From Methanobacterium_B sp963825335 (GTDB lineage Archaea > Methanobacteriota > Methanobacteria > Methanobacteriales > Methanobacteriaceae), in contig CAWGSP010000001.1 in NCBI GenBank assembly GCA_963825335.1, positions 2,294,001 to 2,358,000 on the forward strand: 64,000 nt of DNA, given 5' to 3'. A model generated the notes under the pieces. It searched no databases. It saw only the letters and a list, made by a program, of their open reading frames with translations, and was not told where the DNA came from. This document shows positions 36,357 to 45,729 of the stretch, piece by piece. How positions within the stretch are numbered: position 1 is the first letter of the stretch; the number at the start of each line of letters is the position of its first letter. A program made the position numbers and the translations under genes.

Positions 36357-37624
36357 GTGGCATTATTGAAAAACCAAGATTTTCATGTGCACTTGGAGGA
36401 GCATTAAGCACAATAACAGCTATAAATAACCACGTTCCAATTATACACGCAGGTCCTGGATGTGGAGTACAATTGTTCTATGGGCAGAGTTTTATTAGTG
36501 GATTTAGAGGATCTGGATGGATTGGGGGTGTGTCTGTTCCCAGTACAAATACCTACGAAAAAGAAGTAGTATTTGGTGGAGAGCCAAGACTGAAAGAGCA
36601 AATTAAGAATACTATAGAGCTTATTGATGGAGATAGATATGTAATATTGAATGGATGTACATCTGAACTTATTGGAGATGATGTGAAGGGTATAATTAAA
36701 GAATTTGGAGATGAAGTGCCTATAATATTTGCAGAAACCGCAGGCTTCAGAGGTTCAAGCTATGACGGCTATGAAATCTTATTAAACGCTTTCATCGAGC
36801 AAACTGTTAAGGAGAAACCAAAAAAAGAAAAATTGGTGAATGTGATTGGTATTGTTCCGTCTCAAGACGTTTTTTGGGAAGGGAACCTTGTTGAAATAGA
36901 AAGAATATTAAACGGAATAGGTTTAGAGGTTAATACACTATTTAATGATAAAAAAATAGAAGATTTATCTGCTGCAGCATTAAATATAGTTCTATCCCCG
37001 TGGGTTGGTGTTAAAGCTGCCAAAAAGCTCGAAAAAAGGTATGAAACTCCTTACATTGTCAATCCTATACCCATAGGGTCCGATGAAACAAACCTGTTTC
37101 TTGAAAGGGTTGGCGAAGCATTGGACATAGATGTAAATGAATTTACTTCCACTGAAGAAGCTAAAACCTACAAATCCATTGAAAAAGTTGCAGATTTTAT
37201 TATAGATTTTGATGTACAGTTGAAATTTGCAACAATTTCCGACTCGAACTATGCAATAGCCCTTAATAAATTTTTTGTAAATGAATTCGGGTGGATACCT
37301 TCATTTGCTTTGATATCTGATGAAGTTCCAGAAAATTACAGGAACACAATTAAAAATGAACTTAAATTTGAGAAAACCCCTTCTCCAGAAGTTATATTTG
37401 AGTCAGATTCCTTCAAAATATGGGACACTATAGAAAAAGATGCTCCAGAATTTTTATTTGGCAGTTCACTCGATAAAGACTTTGCAGCAAAGATCGGTGC
37501 AACAAAATTGAGCATAGCATTCCCAGTTACAGATAGAATTGTTATAGATCGTGGATATGCAGGGTATAGAGGGGCTATAAATCTTTTAGAAGATGCATTG
37601 AGTGGGGTTGTTGCACATCTTTAA
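36353..37624 (+). CDS. NifK-like subunit, copy 3 (divergent)
   Basis: A 423-residue beta-type subunit. Cysteines at 12 (FSCALGG), 37 (HAGPGCGVQ) and 102 (LNGCTSELIGDD) keep the P-cluster positions. It opens with the C-A-L-G-G-A block almost at the N-terminus, so it lacks about 18 residues present in copies 1 and 2. The C-terminus reads DRIVIDRGYAGYRGAINLLED, parallel to the others. ATG overlaps the NifD3 stop (ATGA), with AAAGGAGGGG upstream. It is followed by the second permease after 124 bp. Confidence 0.88.
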   Translation: MSGIIEKPRFSCALGGALSTITAINNHVPIIHAGPGCGVQLFYGQSFISGFRGSGWIGGVSVPSTNTYEKEVVFGGEPRLKEQIKNTIELIDGDRYVILNGCTSELIGDDVKGIIKEFGDEVPIIFAETAGFRGSSYDGYEILLNAFIEQTVKEKPKKEKLVNVIGIVPSQDVFWEGNLVEIERILNGIGLEVNTLFNDKKIEDLSAAALNIVLSPWVGVKAAKKLEKRYETPYIVNPIPIGSDETNLFLERVGEALDIDVNEFTSTEEAKTYKSIEKVADFIIDFDVQLKFATISDSNYAIALNKFFVNEFGWIPSFALISDEVPENYRNTIKNELKFEKTPSPEVIFESDSFKIWDTIEKDAPEFLFGSSLDKDFAAKIGATKLSIAFPVTDRIVIDRGYAGYRGAINLLEDALSGVVAHL

Positions 37625-37748
37625 ACGAAAGAAATAATTAGAATATTCCAATTTTTATTCATTTCTTCCATTTGACACCAGCTAATCAAAATTTAATACA
37701 ATAGAGACTTTAAAATATAATAAAAATATTAAAAAAAGAGGATTATAT

Positions 37749-38594
37749 ATGAAATCAAGAAATGACGTTGTAGAAGCTACTGAAACTTTAAAATCGGATA
37801 ATTCTCAGTTTTTATATGTTTTCAAGACTATTAAATCTCTATTCCACAGTTATGTTGCCATTATTATTTTCCTGATTATATGGGAGATTTTACCCAGTAT
37901 GGGCATTATAAACCCAACTTTTGTACCCACACCCTCAACAATAGCTGTTCAAATGTGGAATTTAACACTTGATGGTACACTTCCCATAGCTACACTATTT
38001 ACTTTTTCAAGGGTAATAGAAGGAATGATATTGGCAATTGTAATTGCTATTCCTATTGGATTTTTATTAGGTGGTATGTATAAAAATTTTGAAAAAGCTA
38101 CCAATCCTCTGATAAGGATAATTGAACAAGTTAACCCCCTTAAACTTTTTCATGTATTTGTGCTCTTCCTTGGTGTAGCAGAATTTTCTACAATATTGGT
38201 AGTTTATTGGGCTGCTCAATGGCCCATACTCAACAACACTGTAACTGGGGTCAGAAACGTGGATCCAGTACTAATTAAGGCAGGAAAGGTAGCGGGCCTT
38301 GATAATTTTGATATTTTTTGGAAAATACAATTACCTGCAGCATTACCTACCATGTTTACAGGGATAAGACTTGCAGTAATATTTGCATTCATAATACTCC
38401 TAGGTGTTGAAATGATGGGGATGAGTGATGGTTCAGGTTTAGGTTATTATATCATGGATACACAGATGGCTGGTTTAATTCCCCAAATGTGGGCTGGTAT
38501 TGTGACATTAGCACTACTTACTATATCCATAAACTTGGCACTTTTACAGGTCGAGAAACATTTAACTAAATGGAAAAATGATGTTTCCTATTGA
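37749..38594 (+). CDS. second NitT/TauT-type permease
   Basis: A 281-residue permease similar along its length to the one at 32532: the same opening (KSRNDVVEATE against KSKSEIIEATE), the same IWEILPSMGIINPTFVPTPSTIAVQMW and a docking loop AGKVAGLDNFDIFWKIQLPAALPTMFTGIRLA. No ATPase or binding protein accompanies it, so it probably borrows those of the first importer, letting the cell pair one ATPase with two channels. It ends the NifD3K3 unit and is followed by a strong hairpin. Confidence 0.9.
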   Translation: MKSRNDVVEATETLKSDNSQFLYVFKTIKSLFHSYVAIIIFLIIWEILPSMGIINPTFVPTPSTIAVQMWNLTLDGTLPIATLFTFSRVIEGMILAIVIAIPIGFLLGGMYKNFEKATNPLIRIIEQVNPLKLFHVFVLFLGVAEFSTILVVYWAAQWPILNNTVTGVRNVDPVLIKAGKVAGLDNFDIFWKIQLPAALPTMFTGIRLAVIFAFIILLGVEMMGMSDGSGLGYYIMDTQMAGLIPQMWAGIVTLALLTISINLALLQVEKHLTKWKNDVSY

Positions 38595-38630
38595 AATATT
38601 CATATGATTTTTTTTATCATATGATATTTC
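38593..38630 (+). terminator. long hairpin after the second permease
   Basis: A stem of about 15 bp (GAAATATTCATATGAT / ATCATATGATATTTC, one unpaired T) around a T-rich loop begins inside the stop codon of the permease. It could serve both converging transcripts. Confidence 0.65.
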
Positions 38631-38811
38631 TACATATGTTGAGGACAAAAATTCAATATCATCTTTATTTTTGCTTATTACAATTTTAAAGGTAATTCTA
38701 TAGAAAATCTGAATTTGTTAGCATTAAACCTCTTGTTGTTTAAATATATGTTAAATGTAATCATGGAAAAAAGAATTTAAAAATAATGTAGAACGACAAT
38801 GAGGTTTAATA

Positions 38812-40092
38812 TTACTCTATGCTTCTGCATACTTTCATTGCAAGGGCAGAACTTAACATAATTGTTGGAAGGCCTTGTGATCGTGGTGCAAGTGATAGGT
38901 CAGCTACCCAGAGACCTTCGGGTAATATTGAAGGCTTCATCATGTCAACATCTTTCTTTTTAAGTGGTACAGTTCCACCCAGATGTCCTCCATTGTACAT
39001 TCCTTTAACAAATGGACCTGAAACACCTGATGCTTCCATAATATCTTTAGCATACGATAATGCACCCTTAAATTTATTTTTATCTTCGTTAGTCACTTCC
39101 TTTTTTACTGAACCATCGGGAAATACAATCCCATCTTCAGTATCTGCAAGTTTAACCATGATACCAACCCTGTCGTTTAGTGGAACACTTCTCCATGGTT
39201 TGTGAAAGTAGTGTGATAGAATGTCTAAATACGGGGATAATATGTATTCTTTATGTTTAGTGTACCATGCCATTGGTGGCTCGTTGAGTTGTCTAGAACC
39301 TTTAGATACACCGCCTAGTGTGAGTACAATATCTACCCAGAGCTTGTTTTCTGTATCAATGTCAGATTTTTTGAGTATCTGGGCTGTTCCAACACCTCCG
39401 GCTGCGAGTACAACAATGTCAGCATTGATTATCTTCTTTGAGTTTCCTTGATTAACCAACACTCCAGTAACCACATTATTAGTTATTATTACCTTTTCAA
39501 CATGTGCTGATGTATGCAGAACTGCGCCCAGTTTAGTTGCTTCGTCTAGAAATTGGCTCGAATCCCAACGAGCCCCTGTCATACATCCCATTTCACAAAG
39601 TCCACAAGATGTGCATTTATTTAATTTAACAGCTTTTGGTGTGGGATTAGGATTCAAACCCAGATCATCAGCAGATTTATACATCTTTTGTGTTAGAGGA
39701 CGCCAATTTTCCATTGGAATCGGATTGATATCTATTTTTCTTCCAAGTTCTTCAAATTCTGGTGTTAAATCCAAACCCAACTCACTCAAACCATGATCGG
39801 CCCGTACCATATTACCACAGGAGATCATTGTAGAACCCCCTGTTGTTAATCCATTGACCAGTACAAGTTCATTGCTGGAACGATTTACTTGCATATGGGG
39901 AAATATTCTTTGGATGGTTTTTTCTTTACCCAAAAATCCAAGTCTTCGTAAAGGCTCTACAAGAGTCAAACGCCTTGTAAATGGTTTAAAACTTTTACCT
40001 GCTTCTAATATTGTAACCTGATATCCCTTTGAAATCAATTCAAGTGCTGCTGTTGCTCCTCCAGCTCCCGAACCCACGACTATTGCTTTCAT
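38812..40092 (-). CDS. GMC-type FAD oxidoreductase with cysteine motif
   Basis: A 426-residue flavoprotein: FAD-binding VVGSGAGGATAALELISKGYQVTILEAG at the start, GLTTGGSTMISCG, VVLAAGGVGTAQIL and a C-terminal WVADLSLAPRSQGLPTIMLSSALAM typical of GMC oxidoreductases. A ferredoxin-like CTSCGLCEMGC set around residue 160 could hold a [4Fe-4S] cluster. An alcohol or lipid substrate is likely; geranylgeranyl-lipid reductases are a distant alternative. The frame opens at 40146, but ATG 40092 starts the Rossmann motif directly. Last gene of the minus-strand cluster. Confidence 0.8.
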   Translation of the reverse strand: MKAIVVGSGAGGATAALELISKGYQVTILEAGKSFKPFTRRLTLVEPLRRLGFLGKEKTIQRIFPHMQVNRSSNELVLVNGLTTGGSTMISCGNMVRADHGLSELGLDLTPEFEELGRKIDINPIPMENWRPLTQKMYKSADDLGLNPNPTPKAVKLNKCTSCGLCEMGCMTGARWDSSQFLDEATKLGAVLHTSAHVEKVIITNNVVTGVLVNQGNSKKIINADIVVLAAGGVGTAQILKKSDIDTENKLWVDIVLTLGGVSKGSRQLNEPPMAWYTKHKEYILSPYLDILSHYFHKPWRSVPLNDRVGIMVKLADTEDGIVFPDGSVKKEVTNEDKNKFKGALSYAKDIMEASGVSGPFVKGMYNGGHLGGTVPLKKKDVDMMKPSILPEGLWVADLSLAPRSQGLPTIMLSSALAMKVCRSIE

Positions 40093-40121
40093 TTTTTTTT
40101 TCAACCCCTTTGTAAACATGA

Positions 40122-40715
40122 TTAATGGTGTTCTATATTTATACAAGCCTCACACTCATCTGCGCCTTCTGTTATCCGTTTTATAAATTTCATACTCGTT
40201 TTTTCATTTAAGCCCTTTAACACACCTTCATCTATTGCACTCATTATTTTACATGTTTCTGGAGAGTATTTTGCTGCAAGTGAGCATGATTTAACTTTTA
40301 ATAGTATATTATTTCTGTCTTTATCTACTGTAAATTCTATCCCAAATATCTTGTAAAGTATCTTGGCCGCAGCAATTGCATCGTTGATGTTTTCACCAAC
40401 ACCAAGCAGGTTTTTAGCTCTTACTCCCATAATATATCCTACTTCAAACATTTCAGCCCTTCCAACTTCTAAAGATTTTTCTAATCCTAAAAATTCCACG
40501 AGTGCATTGACCTTAATGTTCTGTGATTCTGCCATGATAGCTATACAATCACCAAGACTTCCCCCTGTATCGGTTTTTATGAACGGTTCTGAAATGTTGT
40601 ACTTGTTCAGAAGTTTCGTGAGTGATTGATCTATAAGATTCGATGATCTTTCCAATTCTTTGATCAATATAAATTCTGGAATCCATACAGAAATTAAACG
40701 CAACCTAATACTCAT
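40122..40715 (-). CDS. conserved protein with C-terminal Cys pattern, V4R-like
   Basis: A 197-residue protein, probably cytoplasmic. The C-terminal third has Cys at four places (KSCSLAAKYSPETCKIMSAIDEGVLKG then ADECEACI), reminiscent of V4R-type hydrocarbon-binding domains, which bind small hydrophobic molecules; this likeness is weak. The cluster context (ligase, SDR, flavoprotein) would suit a lipid-binding partner. No motif shows catalysis. Start at ATG 40715 with GGAG upstream. Confidence 0.55.
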   Translation of the reverse strand: MSIRLRLISVWIPEFILIKELERSSNLIDQSLTKLLNKYNISEPFIKTDTGGSLGDCIAIMAESQNIKVNALVEFLGLEKSLEVGRAEMFEVGYIMGVRAKNLLGVGENINDAIAAAKILYKIFGIEFTVDKDRNNILLKVKSCSLAAKYSPETCKIMSAIDEGVLKGLNEKTSMKFIKRITEGADECEACINIEHH

Positions 40716-40727
40716 AGAATCTCCTTT

Positions 40728-42359
40728 TTATTTCTTGATATGTATGACATTTAATTCACAGTCATCAATTATTGTTTCCATGCTTCCGTCATATATTTGG
40801 TTTAGAAGGTTTTGATGGCGTTTAATTATGTTTGTTCTTTTTAATTTCAGATTCGCAGTTAGATCTCCTTGATCTATGGAAAGGTCGTTTTTTAATACTG
40901 CCCAACGCTTTATTTTTTCAGGGTTTGAGAGTTGGGTGTTAACTTGTTCAATTGCTTCGGATAATTTTTCAGGGTTGAGGTTCTCTTCAACCCATATCAA
41001 AGCAACACAGTATGGTTTTTCATCCCCCACTATCATTACCTCAGAAACATTGTCTATATTTTTCAACAATCCCTCGATTTTAAGTGGGCTTATGCTCTTT
41101 CCATATGAGTTAACAATCATTTCCTTTTTTCTTCCGGTGATTGTTAAACTATTTTCAGAGCCTATATAACCATAATCACCGGTTAAAAGCCAGCCATCTT
41201 TGAATATGGACGTATTATTATTTTGATCGTTGAAATATCCTGCTGTGACTTGGGGTCCTCGAACTATCACTTCGCCCGTATCATTTATTTTTACATCTGT
41301 GTTTGGGAGGGGCTGGCCAACTGTACCTATGGTGTTTGAACCCAATCTGTTAATTGTTACTAATGGTGCTTCTGTTAATCCGTATGCGTTGTGAATTTGT
41401 ATACCTAATTCTTGATAACTCTTCAGTAGTTCGGTGCTCACAGGGGCAGAACCTACAATTAACTGTGCACATGCATCAAGACCCGCACGTTTAAGCACAC
41501 TTCTTCGCAATATTCTGCGTAGTATATTCTTTTTAGGTCCTTCTTCTGAATTATGATACATACTTCCCCATCTGCTTTGTGAGATCTTTGTCCATAGTTT
41601 TTCATAAAACCTTGGAACGGAGAAGAATATGGTTGGCTTGACCCGTGGTAATGTATTTTCCAGATCTTTGAAATCTTCTAAAAAGTATATTTTCAGGGAT
41701 GTTGGAGCGTAATATGGGGAGTAGGTTCCTAATATACCTTCAACAACATGGTTCATTGGTAGAAATGAGAGATATGAAACTTCCTGTGTTCTGTCTTTCC
41801 ATGGCGGCATTGAAGCTATGAACTCGGCCATCCACCTCAAATTTCCATGTGTAAAAATAACCCCCTGAGGATTTCCAGTAGTTCCAGAGGTATAGCGAAT
41901 GGTTGCAACATCATTAAAATCCACAGGAGCAGATATTCCATGTTTAAAGCTTTTAGATTTTTTATTACCAGTTCCCAGTTCAAGAAAATTTTCCCATGAT
42001 AAAATATCAATTGTTGGTTCGTCATGATCAAGGCATAGAGATATGATTTTGCTGTTTGTTTCAAGTTCGTGAGGATGTTCGATCAAATTTTCAGTACCAA
42101 CAAAGATTAAAACCGGGTTACAATCCTTTAATATTTCATTAATTTCAGACACAGGGCTTGTGTAATATAAAGGAACACTGACAGCTCCCAATAATCCAAT
42201 AGATACATCCAGTGTTAGGTAACGTGTGCTGTTGTATCCTATTATAGCTACCCTATCTCCAGGCCCCACACCGAGTGCTTTTAATGATTCAAGAACAGTT
42301 AATATCTCTGTTCTCATTTCATCCGATTTTCTCTCGATAAATTCTTGCTTCTCACACAT
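40728..42359 (-). CDS. acyl-CoA synthetase-like AMP-forming ligase
   Basis: A 543-residue adenylating enzyme that activates a carboxylic acid with ATP. Motifs: RYTSGTTGNPQGVIFTHGN (phosphate loop), NAYGLTEAP, GTVGQPLP, the hinge TGDYGYI and the C-terminal TGRKKEMIVNSYGKSISP. It resembles FadD-type long-chain ligases. The N-terminus is short by perhaps 40 residues relative to the family; it overlaps the SDR stop codon by 8 bp, so this may be natural or a further missed frameshift. With the SDR it could activate and reduce a lipid acid. Archaea do not use fatty acids as membrane lipids, so the substrate is of interest. Confidence 0.85.
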   Translation of the reverse strand: MCEKQEFIERKSDEMRTEILTVLESLKALGVGPGDRVAIIGYNSTRYLTLDVSIGLLGAVSVPLYYTSPVSEINEILKDCNPVLIFVGTENLIEHPHELETNSKIISLCLDHDEPTIDILSWENFLELGTGNKKSKSFKHGISAPVDFNDVATIRYTSGTTGNPQGVIFTHGNLRWMAEFIASMPPWKDRTQEVSYLSFLPMNHVVEGILGTYSPYYAPTSLKIYFLEDFKDLENTLPRVKPTIFFSVPRFYEKLWTKISQSRWGSMYHNSEEGPKKNILRRILRRSVLKRAGLDACAQLIVGSAPVSTELLKSYQELGIQIHNAYGLTEAPLVTINRLGSNTIGTVGQPLPNTDVKINDTGEVIVRGPQVTAGYFNDQNNNTSIFKDGWLLTGDYGYIGSENSLTITGRKKEMIVNSYGKSISPLKIEGLLKNIDNVSEVMIVGDEKPYCVALIWVEENLNPEKLSEAIEQVNTQLSNPEKIKRWAVLKNDLSIDQGDLTANLKLKRTNIIKRHQNLLNQIYDGSMETIIDDCELNVIHIKK

Positions 42360-43582
42360 CGTAACATTTAATCTGTCTAGTGTTACTTTTTAACCTGAAT
42401 AGTACTTGTTCATGTACTGTTCGTTCAGACCTGTGGAAGAATCCATTGTATACTGCGTACTGGAGAAGTTTTGGTAAAAATTTTTTCCAATCCAGATCAT
42501 ATGATCCATCAAATCTTGAAATATTCTTTCTTGAGAACTTCCTGTCTTCATTCATGTAGGGGGCAAGTTCGTTTATGGTGTTTCTCAGGCCCTGTGTACT
42601 CGTGCCTAAAAGTTTCAGAAATACTAAAGCCGTTGGTAAAGTAGAAGCTGGTAAAAAAATCGGTTTTGATAGTTTTAAATCTAAATTATCATATGCCCAT
42701 ACCCTCACAAAATTTATGAAATCTTCAATTGAGGGAAGGGAGTTGTAAGGTGCTGTGAGATGAAATGTCAAACCATCAGTTTTTTTATCAAATGTTAACT
42801 TTACAACAGCATCAGCAACATAATCAACCGGCACAAGATTAATTCTTGAATCTTTTGAAATTGGCAGTAACCTCAATTTGTTAGTTAAGTAAAGTCTCAG
42901 GAGTACGTAAATGGTATTAAAAGTTTTTATATATCCTGTTTCAGAATCACCTATAACCATACCAGGCCTGAATATGGTGATTGGTAATCCAGATCTTTTT
43001 ACTGCTGATTCACCTTCAAACTTACTTTTTTCATAATTACTGAGAAAACCATGTTCATCTGTGAGTGAATCTTCCATCACAGTACCATTCTGGCCGCCTG
43101 CAACATAGGCCGTGGATATATGGGAAAATTTTTTGATGCTGTGATTTTCATTGGCAATCTTTGCCAATTTAATAATATTTAAGGTTCCTTTCAGATTTAC
43201 TTGCCTAAGATCTTCTATGGGAGAGTTGAGCCTTAAGTCTGCTGCTGCATGGATAATATGTGTTATGTTGTTTGTTAAAAATTTATATTCATCCTTGTCG
43301 AGTCCAAGTTCCATCCTTTGAAATATCACCATTTAACAAACAGACTTTGTTTCCTAATACGTTACCGTGATGATCTTCAGTTTTTTCGAGTTCAGCTGTA
43401 AGATCCGGCCATTCCCACCATGCTCGGTAAAGACGTTGTTTTGCATCGTTATAGTCTTCTCCTCTGACAAGTACAATAACAACGATATTATCCTTTTTTA
43501 TTAATCTGTGCATGATTTGGGTTCCAAGAAAACCCGTTGCACCTGTGAGAAAAACAACATCCCTCAACTTTCCACGTCCCAT
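42352..43582 (-). CDS. NAD(P)-dependent SDR / thioester-reductase-like protein (one-base frameshift)
   Basis: Two overlapping frames make one extended-SDR protein. The first (from 43582, or TTG 43567 just after the previous stop) has the Rossmann motif VFLTGATGFLGTQIM and runs to VCLLNGDIS. The second (to 42352) continues RMELGLDKDEY, ITHIIHAAADLR, HISTAYVAGG and FRPGMVIGDSETGY, with the active-site Y-x-x-x-K in NYEKSKFEGE. Removing one base from TTT at 43317-43319 joins them in frame. The family includes the reductase domain of carboxylate reductases and NRPS release domains. Together with the adjacent ligase it could reduce an acyl-thioester to an aldehyde or alcohol. Confidence 0.8.
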
Positions 43583-44919
43583 CCATTTTCCAATAGAAAA
43601 TTCTTCAAGATCGATTGATTTTCCTTGGATCGTGTTAAATGGTCAATATAACCTTTATTTAATTTTTCATATGTTTTCTCAGGATTTTTAATCAGCTCAT
43701 CTACTTTTTTGCTTAGTCTGTTCCAGATATTTAACTCTGTATCTTTTCGTGGGATGTAGTCAATGAGATATTCATTGTCCAATTTAAGGTCCTTGTAAAG
43801 TCCTTTAAGTCTTGTATCATGACTCAAAGCAATTTGGGGCACATGGGCTTTGAGAGATAGAATAGCAGCATGATAACGAGATGTTACCAGTAAATCAAGA
43901 TTTCGAAGAACGTCTGTCATTTGGGATGCATCTAACTCATTTGAGGAGAATATACTGATTTTATTTGAATGTTTCATCATACTCTTTATCTTATTTGCCA
44001 ATGGTTCGTCAACTTCCTCCATGCAGATCAATGCTACATCCATACCATATTCTTCGATGATTCTATCGGCTTCAGCTGCCCAATTAAATGCTAGATCCTC
44101 GGTTTCTTTTACTCTTTTTTTGGATCTTGAGAAGTAATACGGCCATTTGTATTCATTTTCTTTTTTACCCCATGGTTTTATAACAACCGGCCATAGGTAA
44201 AAGTCAATTACTGCTAATCCAACCAATCCTTTACTGTTTTTTTGTAAAGATTCATTATTCAGATTATGATCGACTTTAGGTTGGAATGTAAAGGCTGTGT
44301 CTGCTGTATGTTTAATAGGGGCTGTAACACCTATTCTTAACAGTTTTTCTGCGGCATATTTGGTTCTTGTAATAATCAGATCGGTTTTACTCGCTTCTCT
44401 CTTGACAAGGAACCTGTTTAAATATGATAAATCTCCTGCATCTACTGCATATGATACACAGGGTATATTTTCAGAATTTGCACATCGTGTGGTCCATAAA
44501 AAGGCCCAGAGAAGAGCTGAAGTCCATGTGTCCATGTAACAACTTCCCTCAACTAACAGTACTAGGTCTTGTTCTCGAACCAGTTTTTTTAGGGCAAAGA
44601 AAAATATTGACGGTACAGGTGCTATGATCAGATTCGAATCTTCTTTGATGTAACGTCTGAGATTTTTTTCATTCAGTGTTGGTATTGTTATCAGTATTTC
44701 GGATCCTAAAACATTCCTTATTTCATCTATTATGGATATTAACCTTGTTTCAGAGCCTGTGTTGTTAGCCCCATTATAGCCCATTAATAGAATCTTACGC
44801 ATAATTTTAGCATCACCCTCCGCTGAATGGTTTATATCGCCAGGATCTTGGTTGTTGTCAGCAATCCTATCGTTAACTGTTTGACTTTTTTGAGTATTAT
44901 CAGATCTATTGTCTTCCAT
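43564..44919 (-). CDS. polysaccharide pyruvyltransferase family protein
   Basis: A 451-residue protein with the CsaB/WcaK pattern: RKILLMGYNGANNTGSETRLISII, VLLVEGSCYMDTW, PCVSYAVDAGDL, DLIITRTKYAAEKL and the C-terminal DLLVTSRYHAAILSLKAHVPQIALSHDTRLKGLY. The family moves pyruvate (as a ketal) onto surface sugars, so this should act on envelope glycans. The first 39 residues are Asn/Asp/Gln-rich and may be dispensable; a second ATG at 44802 has GGAGGGTG upstream but at longer than usual spacing. First gene of the minus-strand cluster ending in the GMC flavoprotein. Confidence 0.75.
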   Translation of the reverse strand: MEDNRSDNTQKSQTVNDRIADNNQDPGDINHSAEGDAKIMRKILLMGYNGANNTGSETRLISIIDEIRNVLGSEILITIPTLNEKNLRRYIKEDSNLIIAPVPSIFFFALKKLVREQDLVLLVEGSCYMDTWTSALLWAFLWTTRCANSENIPCVSYAVDAGDLSYLNRFLVKREASKTDLIITRTKYAAEKLLRIGVTAPIKHTADTAFTFQPKVDHNLNNESLQKNSKGLVGLAVIDFYLWPVVIKPWGKKENEYKWPYYFSRSKKRVKETEDLAFNWAAEADRIIEEYGMDVALICMEEVDEPLANKIKSMMKHSNKISIFSSNELDASQMTDVLRNLDLLVTSRYHAAILSLKAHVPQIALSHDTRLKGLYKDLKLDNEYLIDYIPRKDTELNIWNRLSKKVDELIKNPEKTYEKLNKGYIDHLTRSKENQSILKNFLLENGWDVES

Positions 44920-45359
44920 TTTTCTTGTTTCCAGCCACTCATTTGTATGAGGGTATTAATAATTTTTATAACATTTATAGATTTATATTTTGAAAATTAA
45001 ATGATTTTTTTATATTAATTATCATAAAAATCCATAAAATAATATCATTTTTTAGCAGTTTTAATAACAGTTGAACATTACAAAATCAATGAAAATAGGA
45101 ATATGATTCAATAATCTCTATTCGTTCTTAAACATATTCCTCAGATTAAGACTTATTCTATATTATTCTCAGCCCTGATCGATTTAATTCGGAATATTTA
45201 TCTAAAACTATGTACATATGATTAATGGGAATCTTTTAAGTTTCTTCATTTGTATGGTCAATGAAATCAAATTATTTAATATTCTTGAATATATTCATTG
45301 AACAAATGTTTGAATCAGTAATCTCTGTTAAATATTTTTTCTAGAGTTAGGTGGTAATG
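44920..45359. other. divergent intergenic region, no gene seen
   Basis: AT-rich spacer between the pyruvyltransferase and Rieske genes; no frame or operator of note. Confidence 0.4.
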
Positions 45360-45689
45360 ATGGAAAAAGCATGTGAAGTATCAGATATAAGTGAAGGAAA
45401 AATGCTCGGTGTTACTGTTAAGGGAAATTACATACTCATAGCCAATGTTGGGGGTAATTTTTATGCAGTGGATTCTGTATGTCCCCATGAAGGAGGATTT
45501 CTTCCAATTGGTAAATTAGACGGTAATGTGATCATCTGTCCTGTTCACGGTGCAGAGTATGATGTCACAACAGGAAAAATGGTTAAAGATGTTCCTCGTG
45601 TGATAAAAATTGCAACTGGCCGGGGTGCCAGTGATCTGAATGTTTATAATCTTTCAATAGATAAAGGTTCGGTGTTCGTAGATATTTAA
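45360..45689 (+). CDS. Rieske-type [2Fe-2S] ferredoxin
   Basis: A 109-residue soluble electron carrier with a complete Rieske site, C-x-H at CPH and C-x2-H at CPVH, separated by 16 residues. It resembles Rieske ferredoxins of the NirD/BphF type. AGGTGG (45349-45354) suits ATG 45360; upstream GTG 45351 and ATG 45357 are too close to it. It stands alone, so its electron partner is unknown. Rieske proteins are uncommon in methanogens without cytochromes. Confidence 0.85.
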   Translation: MEKACEVSDISEGKMLGVTVKGNYILIANVGGNFYAVDSVCPHEGGFLPIGKLDGNVIICPVHGAEYDVTTGKMVKDVPRVIKIATGRGASDLNVYNLSIDKGSVFVDI

Positions 45690-45729
45690 CCTGTTCCACA
45701 TATTAAATTAATATTTCTGAATTTTTATT

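Noticed and set aside
19271..38594. Calling the nifHDK-like genes a true nitrogen-fixing operon
   Set aside because: His442, Gln191 and His195 equivalents are replaced, no NifE/N or NifB is present, and the context is sulfur metabolism.
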